Origin: Candidatus Nanopelagicales bacterium
GTDB lineage: Bacteria > Actinomycetota > Actinomycetes > S36-B12
NCBI GenBank assembly: GCA_017854795.1
Contig: JAFMHB010000003.1
Coordinates: 77,047 to 141,046 of the forward strand
DNA: 64,000 nucleotides
Direction of reading: 5' to 3'
In this document: positions 10,436-18,137 of the stretch, one piece after another
Numbering within the stretch: the first letter of the stretch is position 1
How the letters are laid out: each line of letters begins with the position of its first letter
The notes under the pieces: model-generated
Database searches by the model: none
What the model was told of the DNA's origin: nothing
The model's input: only the letters and a program-made list of their open reading frames with translations
Translations under genes and position numbers: made by a program

Positions 10436-11892
10436 CCCACATTGATTTTCTTGACAGCACACTTCGTGACGGACAGCAAAGTTTGTGGGGCATGCGCATG
10501 CAAGCCGCTATGGCATTACCGGTGGCACCCATTTTGGATCGCGCCGGCTTCAAAGTAATTGACGCCGCCGCGAGTTCCTTCTTTGAAGTCCTCATCAAAT
10601 ACAAGCGTGAGAATCCATGGCAGGGACTGGATCTGTTGATGGGAGCTATCCGCCGTACGCCTGTGCGCGGTGGGATGCGCTCGAATGCGTGCATCAGCTT
10701 CGGGACAACTCCCGATGCGCTGATGGACATCTGGATGCGGCAACTCAACGAGCACGGTGTCCGAAGCTACTGGATTTACGACGGGTTATTCAATATCGAC
10801 AAGATGGCACGCCTTGCGCGAATTGCAAAGCAATACAATTCAGAAGTAGCTGGCACGGTCATTTTCGCCATGTCTCCTGTTCACACCGACGAGTACTACG
10901 CGGACAAAGTGCGCAAACTCGCAGCCATTCCCGAGGTTGACACGATTCTTCTTTATGACACCGCGGGTGTGCTTCATACCGACCGGTTACGAACACTTGT
11001 TCCGGCATTTGTGGAAAACGCCGGTGGCAAGCCGATCGAGATGCACTCCAATAACCTGATGGGTATCTCTGGAATGGCCTACTGTGAGGCTGTTCGCCTT
11101 GGCGTAAAAGTGCTGCACACGACAGTGCGCTCAATGGCGAACGGGCCATCAACTCCCAGTACCGAAAGCATGATTCGCAATATTGAACTTATGGGGTACA
11201 CGCATTCGGTTAATGGTGCCCTGCTGGGAGCGGTCTCGGACCACTTCGAAAGGGTGGGAAAACAAGAAGGACACCTGGTAAATCAATTTGCCGAGTACGA
11301 CCTTTTTAGTCTTCAACATCAGATTCCTGGCGGCATGACCGGCACGTTGAAAGCCCAACTCGAGCAGTACGGGATGACAGACCGCTTGGGAGAGGTGCTC
11401 GAAGAAACCGCTCGTGTTCGTCGCGAGTTGGGTTACCCAATGATGGTGACGCCATTTAGTCAGTTGGTCGGCATCCAAGCCGTACTCAACGTTGTTACCG
11501 GAAACCGCTACTCCGTTGTTCCCGACGAGGTCGTCCAGTACGCCGCGGGTTACTACGGGGAGACTCCGGCTCCCATTGAGCCAGACATTCTTGATCGCAT
11601 TATGGCCGCTCCTCGAGCCGCGGAAATCTTTGCTAATCCGCCCGAGCAACCCACAGAGGATGAACTGCGCAAGAAGTTTGGGACTACAGACGACGACGAG
11701 TTGGTCCTGAAGGCATTGGTACCGCAGTTTGACCTTGACGCAATGTATGCCGCCGGCCCGACCAAACGTGACTATCCACTCGCAAGCTCCGAGGTGCTGC
11801 AGGTTCGGCAACTGGTCTCCGCCATCAACGCGCCCTACGCCCGCGTTGCAACGGAGTCAATGGACATCGTGCTCCGCAGGTCGGGTGCATAA
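10432..11892 (+). CDS. Second PycB/OadA-like carboxyltransferase paralogue, CT2
   Basis: FLDSTLRDGQQSLWGMRMQAA, HQIPGGMTGTLKAQLEQYGMTDRLGEVLEE, TPFSQLVGIQAVLNVVTGNRYSVV. Clear homologue of CT1 across its length. Confidence 0.8.
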   Translation: MTHIDFLDSTLRDGQQSLWGMRMQAAMALPVAPILDRAGFKVIDAAASSFFEVLIKYKRENPWQGLDLLMGAIRRTPVRGGMRSNACISFGTTPDALMDIWMRQLNEHGVRSYWIYDGLFNIDKMARLARIAKQYNSEVAGTVIFAMSPVHTDEYYADKVRKLAAIPEVDTILLYDTAGVLHTDRLRTLVPAFVENAGGKPIEMHSNNLMGISGMAYCEAVRLGVKVLHTTVRSMANGPSTPSTESMIRNIELMGYTHSVNGALLGAVSDHFERVGKQEGHLVNQFAEYDLFSLQHQIPGGMTGTLKAQLEQYGMTDRLGEVLEETARVRRELGYPMMVTPFSQLVGIQAVLNVVTGNRYSVVPDEVVQYAAGYYGETPAPIEPDILDRIMAAPRAAEIFANPPEQPTEDELRKKFGTTDDDELVLKALVPQFDLDAMYAAGPTKRDYPLASSEVLQVRQLVSAINAPYARVATESMDIVLRRSGA

Positions 11893-11902
11893 GAACCTGG
11901 GT

Positions 11903-12643
11903 TTAGCCCAGCAAATCGGCTCCCCCATAAACAAACAATGTTTGGCCGGTGATCATGGACGCATCACTGGAGATGAGGAAGCGCGCAGTCGCGCAGTAGT
12001 CCTCGGGCACTACAAGACGCCCACTGGGGTTTTTTGCCTTGGCTGCCGCGATAACTTCGTCCGTTCGATCGCCAAAAACATCACGCAGTGCATCGGTGTC
12101 CTGGGTACTGGGGGCGAGACCGTTGACGCGAATGCCGAACGGGGCAAGTTCAACAGCCAAGTAACGAATAAGACCATCAGCATACGACTTGGCTGGTCCA
12201 ACCGTGCCGTAGCCGGCAACGTAGGTGCGAACACCCCGACTGGTGAGGTACAAAACCGCACTCCCCCGATCCAAATTCGGCCTGGCAGCACGAGTGAGCC
12301 ACAACAAAGACGTTGCATTCACAGCCAAGGTGTGTGCAAGATCCTCGTCACTGAGATCCATCAGCGGCCCAGTAACTACACGCACGGTGCTGTGAATCAA
12401 AACCCGAATTGGTTCTGCCAACGCGGCAGCGGCAGCAATAAGTTCCCTCACGCCTTCTTGAGTTCCGGTATCGGCGCGAACAATGGTCACGATTCGCCCG
12501 GCGGCCTCCAATCGCACCCGGGCCGACTCCGCGGCCGCGTCATCGGATCCATACCCGATTACAACGTTCTCCCCGGGCTCGCTCACACCATGTGCAAGTT
12601 CAAGGCCGATTCCTTTACTGCCACCTGCAACAACAACACTCAT
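11903..12643 (-). CDS. SDR-family oxidoreductase
   Basis: VVVAGGSKGIGLELAHG cofactor motif, YGTVGPAKSYADGLIRYLAVELAPFGIRVNGLAP. Confidence 0.85.
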   Translation of the reverse strand: MSVVVAGGSKGIGLELAHGVSEPGENVVIGYGSDDAAAESARVRLEAAGRIVTIVRADTGTQEGVRELIAAAAALAEPIRVLIHSTVRVVTGPLMDLSDEDLAHTLAVNATSLLWLTRAARPNLDRGSAVLYLTSRGVRTYVAGYGTVGPAKSYADGLIRYLAVELAPFGIRVNGLAPSTQDTDALRDVFGDRTDEVIAAAKAKNPSGRLVVPEDYCATARFLISSDASMITGQTLFVYGGADLLG

Positions 12644-12666
12644 ATTTCACTCCTCGGTTGGTCAAC

Positions 12667-13560
12667 ATGAGCGCCCATGCCCGCGGCCTCAGTATCGGTT
12701 TCGTAACTGTACTGCTCTTTGGTGCGACAGTGATCTTGCAAGCCTCTCTTGTCAAAGAGGGTGTCAAGCCATTCGCAGCCGTGGGGATTCGTTATCTTGT
12801 CGCTGGGATTGTATGCCTTGTGATTGTCGTGATAACCCGCCAATCATTGTTGCCGCACAAGGGGGAGCGAATCCCCGCGGTGCTGCTCGGAGCGTTCGTC
12901 TATGGACTCCAAGCTGTGTTGTTCTACAGCGCACTTAATTACGGCACGGTTGCCTCCGTGTCACTTCTTTTCTACACGTATCCGGTAATTGTGCTCCTAG
13001 CATCGTTGGCCCTTGGGCTCCGAAGGTGGTCATGGCTAGCAGGTGGGTCAGCGGGGCTATCTGTCGTTGGCGCAGCTCTGGTTGTGGCAACGGGTCGCGC
13101 TGTCGCCATTGAACCAATCGGTATCGCGATGGCATTGGGGTCAGCCTGTTGCGTTGCCGTCTTTCTACTTGCAAACAAACGACTCATCCCTACAACGCCC
13201 GCCATTGTGGCCGCGACGTGGGTCTCCTTTGGGGTCGCAACATCAACATTGCTAATTGCTTTCCTTTTGGGAGAGATAGAATCCTTTTCAGCGCGAGCGT
13301 GGCTTGTTTTGGTAATCTCAGGTGCCTTCACCGGCGTCGGAACTGCCGGAATGTACGTTGCGTTGGCGTTATTGGGTCCGGCACCGGCGTCCGTGCTGCT
13401 GAGTCTGCAGACTGTCGTAGCAATCACGGGCTCGGCCCTGCTCCTTGGTCAACCAGTCTTAGCCGGGCAAATTGTTGGCGGCGCCGCCATTCTTGGTGCG
13501 ATAGCGATTAGTGCCATCGGTACCCGCCGAGAATCTGCCGCAATCCCACGTCAGCAGTAA
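12667..13560 (+). CDS. EamA/DMT-superfamily transporter
   Basis: Multi-TM with a duplicated domain pattern; KEGVKPFAAVGIRYLVAGIVCL, YGTVASVSLLFYTYPVIVLLAS. Confidence 0.8.
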   Translation: MSAHARGLSIGFVTVLLFGATVILQASLVKEGVKPFAAVGIRYLVAGIVCLVIVVITRQSLLPHKGERIPAVLLGAFVYGLQAVLFYSALNYGTVASVSLLFYTYPVIVLLASLALGLRRWSWLAGGSAGLSVVGAALVVATGRAVAIEPIGIAMALGSACCVAVFLLANKRLIPTTPAIVAATWVSFGVATSTLLIAFLLGEIESFSARAWLVLVISGAFTGVGTAGMYVALALLGPAPASVLLSLQTVVAITGSALLLGQPVLAGQIVGGAAILGAIAISAIGTRRESAAIPRQQ

Positions 13561-13571
13561 ACATCTGATGT
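13561..13571. promoter_or_regulatory. 11-bp palindrome ACATCTGATGT (copy 1) upstream of the swivel-protein operon
   Basis: Identical to 23458-23468. Directly after the EamA stop codon and ~180 nt upstream of the swivel-protein start. Confidence 0.45.
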
Positions 13572-13753
13572 TGCCAAGATAGCCGGGGTGACTCTCGGTG
13601 TTAGGCCGCACGCTCGTTGGTGAGGCTTTGTGCGGGTTAAATATTTCTAAGAATCCCGACGTTACCCCCAAGATGCTTGCTATAGTTCCGATGTCTTCAC
13701 CGACATGTTCGAGGACAACCGTTCACGAATGTCCAGCCACCTAAGGAGGGTCC

Positions 13754-14452
13754 ATGAGCCAGCCAAAGATTATCGACGACAAGTGGGGCAAGGAAGCCAT
13801 GATGCCCACCGTCGAGTTCTATCACACTGCTATTCGGCGCTTAGTAGCCGAGAAATTCGCAGCTTCGGGCAAAACTTGGGAGGAAGCGGTTGTCGATCCC
13901 AGCCTTGAACTGACACGCTCCGACTTTGAAAACATCGAGCAGCAGTTGCTAGCGACCGGCTATCTGTTTGAAACTTCTGCTCAGATCTCGTTCATTGAAG
14001 AACCAGGGAAGTACAAGCCCGTCCAAGGAGTCGGTGATTCCGGTACACAAGGCAAAGATGACCAGGGACGACTTATCGTTGGAACCGGCGACAACGTCTT
14101 CACAGCCCCAGATTTAGAGGGCACTGCCCGCTTTGTTGGTACGGTAGACGTAGTCATGGACATGCTGATCAATGGTGTTCCTGAAGGAACCATCGCGATC
14201 ATTGATGACTCAGGTGGCACCTTGACCGCACCCATCCTCGAAGGTTTCGCAGGCGTGGTCTGTATGGGTGGGACGATCCGTTCGCATCTCGGCATCCTCA
14301 CCCGTGAATATGGCATCCCTTGCCTCATGGCATCTGAACTTGATGGACTTGTTGAGGGGGATCGCATTTTTGTCGAGTACTCCAAAGATGCCGCCAATGC
14401 ATACGCCGAGCGTGATGACGCTGCCCGTGCCTTAATCGTGAAGATCTCCTGA
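13754..14452 (+). CDS. Free-standing PEP-utilizer-type phosphohistidine (swivel) domain protein
   Basis: GTIAIIDDSGGTLTAPILEGFAGVVCMGGTIRSHLGILTREYGIPCLMASELDGLVEGDRIFVEYS resembles the PPDK/PEP-synthase mobile domain with the catalytic His in 'RSHLGIL'. AAGGAGG RBS upstream. Confidence 0.78.
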   Translation: MSQPKIIDDKWGKEAMMPTVEFYHTAIRRLVAEKFAASGKTWEEAVVDPSLELTRSDFENIEQQLLATGYLFETSAQISFIEEPGKYKPVQGVGDSGTQGKDDQGRLIVGTGDNVFTAPDLEGTARFVGTVDVVMDMLINGVPEGTIAIIDDSGGTLTAPILEGFAGVVCMGGTIRSHLGILTREYGIPCLMASELDGLVEGDRIFVEYSKDAANAYAERDDAARALIVKIS

Positions 14453-14469
14453 AAGGGGAATTAAATCTA

Positions 14470-16044
14470 ATGACTTCGAACTACACATACGCAGAACTAT
14501 TGGCGGACAATGCTTGGATCCGCAAATCCAGTGACATCTTTTACTGGCAGTGCACAACCCGAACCGTTCAGGAGTCCAAGCTCTTCCCGGTGAACCCGTA
14601 TATCGCTCTGTCGTACTACAACTGCTGGTATCGATACCCTGAACTGCTGCGCAAGATCGACGCGGCAATGCCGGCGGAAGAGATTGGTGACCGTGCTCGA
14701 GAAGTATCCACGGGCGTTAACACGATCATGCTGGGAATCATCCAGCAATTCTACTTGGGCGGCCGCCAGTTCCTCATGGATATGGGCATGATCAATGCAA
14801 CCGACGGCATCGACGACATGAAGTTCGTTCTCGATTTCACACGGCGTGCCAACCTTGGATATCACCGACAGAATTCATACGTTCTCAATAGCGATGACAA
14901 TAACAAGGGTCAGATACACCCGGAACGCACTCTTCAAGTTTTTGAAGCCGACGCGCTCGGATGCAAGCCCGGGGACAAACTACATAACGCTGTAGTGCGT
15001 TTCTTGGCGACGGCATCCCAGTACGCATTCCTTAAAAACTGTGAGTGCCGACTCGGCATTAACAATAGTGGTCCATACAAGGTGGGCAACAATGAAATGC
15101 TCGTTCGAGATTTCATTGACTTGGCTGAGGGCGACTACCCCTGGCTAGATGGAGTTACAGCCGACATTGAGTACAACAACCTGACCATGCCGGTCATTAT
15201 GAAAGATACTCATTTCAACATTGTCGACGACTGGGGTTCTTTCGAAGCTACCCCTTCATATGACCACGACAATATGATCGCCGTCGGTCTCTACACATCT
15301 GATTACCTCTCCAACGGTTACCTTCCAGTGCACATGAATAACGCAAGTGACCTAGCGGACTATCTTGATCACAGTCGCGAAACCATGGCGACGGCAACAT
15401 CAGAATTGTGGAAGCGAATTTCAGGCTGGACGCGTGATCAAATGGTTGATGCTGGTGCGTTGGTCTACTACTCGGTCGCTAAGGACCTTGCTCACTTTGC
15501 AGGCGTCTACGAGCAGAACGACTGGATGCAACTTGAAGAGCGCACTCAACGACTCAAGCCGATCATGAACGATGAATACGGTAATCACGCTATCGCTGAG
15601 TTGGTCGGTTACATCTCTCTCAGCAGCCAGCAGAACAACCCGTACAACATGAACAAGTGGTCGGATCAACCCAATGACATGTGGTCGGCTATCCCGTATT
15701 CGGTCCTTGAAGGTAACGAGTGGACCGCTTCGGTGGGTCCAATTCGCGCAGGAAGTACTTCACTTCCACCAAAGACCCAGAAGTACACGACGACTCAAGG
15801 CAAGTTGACTCAGGACGAGTGCAACGCAGCGGCTCGCAAGTTCGTCTCGGGTCCCGTTGCTGCTGGGTCCAAGATCTACGACGATTCGTGGATCAAGTAC
15901 AACTACGCATCTCCTGAAGCAAATAACCTTTACAAGGCAACGCAAGAAAACTCGCGTTTGCTCAAGGGCAAGGGAGCAGGCCTTTCTCGGGCTGACATTG
16001 ACGCTATCCGTATAGCAGCTGGAGAGCAGCCACTCGGAGGCTGA
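14470..16044 (+). CDS. Conserved-looking 524-aa protein of unknown function, directly downstream of the swivel protein
   Basis: Long ORF with codon structure and spacing (17 nt) consistent with an operon. No family recognised by eye; no PEP/pyruvate TIM-barrel signature seen. Confidence 0.8.
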   Translation: MTSNYTYAELLADNAWIRKSSDIFYWQCTTRTVQESKLFPVNPYIALSYYNCWYRYPELLRKIDAAMPAEEIGDRAREVSTGVNTIMLGIIQQFYLGGRQFLMDMGMINATDGIDDMKFVLDFTRRANLGYHRQNSYVLNSDDNNKGQIHPERTLQVFEADALGCKPGDKLHNAVVRFLATASQYAFLKNCECRLGINNSGPYKVGNNEMLVRDFIDLAEGDYPWLDGVTADIEYNNLTMPVIMKDTHFNIVDDWGSFEATPSYDHDNMIAVGLYTSDYLSNGYLPVHMNNASDLADYLDHSRETMATATSELWKRISGWTRDQMVDAGALVYYSVAKDLAHFAGVYEQNDWMQLEERTQRLKPIMNDEYGNHAIAELVGYISLSSQQNNPYNMNKWSDQPNDMWSAIPYSVLEGNEWTASVGPIRAGSTSLPPKTQKYTTTQGKLTQDECNAAARKFVSGPVAAGSKIYDDSWIKYNYASPEANNLYKATQENSRLLKGKGAGLSRADIDAIRIAAGEQPLGG

Positions 16045-16060
16045 GCTTCAACCATTGCGT

Positions 16061-16092
16061 TGGGGGTGAGTCAGATTCTTGACTCACCCCCA
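16061..16092. terminator. Perfect 13-bp hairpin (TGGGGGTGAGTCA-6-TGACTCACCCCCA)
   Basis: Lies 17 nt after the stop of the 524-aa gene. No strong U-tract follows, so it could be an attenuator or a processing/stability element. Confidence 0.65.
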
Positions 16093-16129
16093 AACTATTT
16101 GTGCATGTTGATCCGAAAGGGGTATCCAG

Positions 16130-16882
16130 ATGGGAAATCTTGATGGACGAATCGCAATTGTCACGGGGGCTGGTGCAGGAATCGGCGCTGCTTGTGCACG
16201 TGAATTAGCAAGGCGAGGAGCGATCGTCGTGGTCAGCGACATCAACGCATCGGCAGCTCAGCGGGTCGCCGCCGAGATAACGAGCACCGGCGGCAACGCT
16301 ACTTCCTCTATGACAGATGTCCGCGAACCTGAAGCGCTCGTAGCACTTGTCAAGCAAACGGTTAGCGAGCGCGGGCGGCTAGACATTGCAGTCAACAACG
16401 CCGGCATCAGCGCTGAACAGCTCCCCATTGCGGATCTGACCCCAGAACTGTGGCGCAAGACATTGGACATCAATATTGATGGGGTCTTTTTTAGCATGCG
16501 CGCAGAAATTCCAGCAATGATCGTCGGCGGTGGCGGTTCAATCATTAACATGGGCTCGATCTTGAGCAGTATTGCGTGGCCCAATGCTGCTGCCTACACC
16601 ACATCCAAGCATGCAGTCTTGGGCATGACCAGAAGTGCCGCCTTGGACTACGCGTCAGTTGGTATCCGAGTCAACGCTGTCGGCCCAGGCTTTGTGAGCA
16701 CGGACCTTGTTCGCAATGCCTTGTCGCCAGAGGTGTTCAACGAGCTCGCATCCATGCACCCGATCGGACGCATGGGTTCCCCTGATGATGTCGCCAAGTT
16801 AGTAGCTTTTCTTGCCAGTGATGACTCAGCAAACATCACCGGTGGCTACCAAGTAACCGACGGCGGCTTCTCTATCCGCTAA
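16130..16882 (+). CDS. SDR-family oxidoreductase
   Basis: VTGAGAGIGAACARELARRGA, NNAGIS, YTTSKHAVLGMTRSAALDYASVGIRVNAVGPG. Confidence 0.92.
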   Translation: MGNLDGRIAIVTGAGAGIGAACARELARRGAIVVVSDINASAAQRVAAEITSTGGNATSSMTDVREPEALVALVKQTVSERGRLDIAVNNAGISAEQLPIADLTPELWRKTLDINIDGVFFSMRAEIPAMIVGGGGSIINMGSILSSIAWPNAAAYTTSKHAVLGMTRSAALDYASVGIRVNAVGPGFVSTDLVRNALSPEVFNELASMHPIGRMGSPDDVAKLVAFLASDDSANITGGYQVTDGGFSIR

Positions 16883-18059
16883 TACTTCTAACCATCATCG
16901 GTACGGGACGGAATACCACCAATGCAACACCTAGGAGGGCTAAAGCGGGAACAATGAGGAACGCCCATTGCAATCCAAATCCATCTGCCATTGCACCGAG
17001 CGCGAATGGAGCAATCATGACCGCGATGCCCGCGGCCATCGTGCCGGTGCCGGATGCTCGGTCTGCAAATTGTGGTGCACTGCGAATGGAGCGGCCTATC
17101 GCTAAGGGCCAGTGTAAGCCAACTCCACAACCGGTAATCACTAAGAATAGCAACATAATTCCGACATTTGGGATTGACCAGACTACCAAGAATGCCAAGC
17201 CACTGAGTGTGAAAGCTCCTATCAAAAGTCGCTCTGGATTCACCCGCTCTGCAATGCGACTGCCAACCACCCTGCCAAGCAGTAAACCAATGACGATACC
17301 GACCAAGGCGGCTTGCTCGGCACCGCCATCCAATCCACCGCGCTCTTTCAGGTAATCCGTACTCCACAGTGCTAGGCAATATTCAATACCTGCCGCTGGA
17401 AGCATCGTGAGTGCAGTCCACCAAAACAATTTCGGGAGATCACGCACTTTGCTTGGCAATTCACGTGTATCTCCCCGACCGTCGTACTCGCGCACACTTC
17501 TGCCTCGAAAAATTTCAACAAGGAGAAAGCACAAGGCGACGGTCCACAGTGCTGGGCGCCAGCCCCATCCAATTGCAATTCCTACTCCCGCGACGACGGG
17601 CCCAATAAAACTCGCTACCGCAGCTAATGCGCTCGCCTCAGATAATGCTGCGGGTGCGGCTAAGCCCTGCTGTGCGCTAACAAACGCGCTCACGCCCGAT
17701 ACGGCAAGTGCGCCTCCACATGCCGCGATGAACGTACCAACTAATGTGACTGCAAATGGTAATCCACAAGTTATCATCAAAATGCCGGCTATAACAACGC
17801 ATGACCCGAGCCTCATGCTGCCACCACGACCCAGTTTTCCAGCCACTCGAGCATTGAGCCCGGACATCACCACTAAACCTAGAGCTATGGCAGTTCCATA
17901 GAGGCCTGCAACGGTCAAGGAGATGCCCTGCTCAGCAGTTAATGAAGCACGTGTCGCACCAAATGCGTATACCCAAGCCCCGTAGGCTCCCATCAAAAAG
18001 TAGGTCACCCAAGTTGTTTTCACTCGGGTAGGGCGCAATTCAACTTGTGAATTCTGCAT
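16872..18059 (-). CDS. MFS transporter
   Basis: About 12 hydrophobic segments; MGAYGAWVYAFGATRASLTAEQG and GTGTMAAGIAVMIAPFALGAMAD. 11-nt tail-to-tail overlap with the SDR. Confidence 0.82.
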   Translation of the reverse strand: MQNSQVELRPTRVKTTWVTYFLMGAYGAWVYAFGATRASLTAEQGISLTVAGLYGTAIALGLVVMSGLNARVAGKLGRGGSMRLGSCVVIAGILMITCGLPFAVTLVGTFIAACGGALAVSGVSAFVSAQQGLAAPAALSEASALAAVASFIGPVVAGVGIAIGWGWRPALWTVALCFLLVEIFRGRSVREYDGRGDTRELPSKVRDLPKLFWWTALTMLPAAGIEYCLALWSTDYLKERGGLDGGAEQAALVGIVIGLLLGRVVGSRIAERVNPERLLIGAFTLSGLAFLVVWSIPNVGIMLLFLVITGCGVGLHWPLAIGRSIRSAPQFADRASGTGTMAAGIAVMIAPFALGAMADGFGLQWAFLIVPALALLGVALVVFRPVPMMVRSISG

Positions 18060-18137
18060 AATGAACTGTAATCGGTTTTGTTGTGCCGTATCCCTAGTTT
18101 CTCAACTGTTCACTTTGTTCATCAGTTATTTGCGGAA

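Noticed and set aside
11149-11811. 220-aa minus-strand ORF opposite CT2 (11149-11811)
   Set aside because: Antisense to a well-supported CDS with strong protein motifs; no family features in the translation.
11729-12670. 313-aa plus-strand ORF (11729-12670)
   Set aside because: Antisense to the SDR gene and overlaps the CT2 3' end; its composition looks like a shadow frame.
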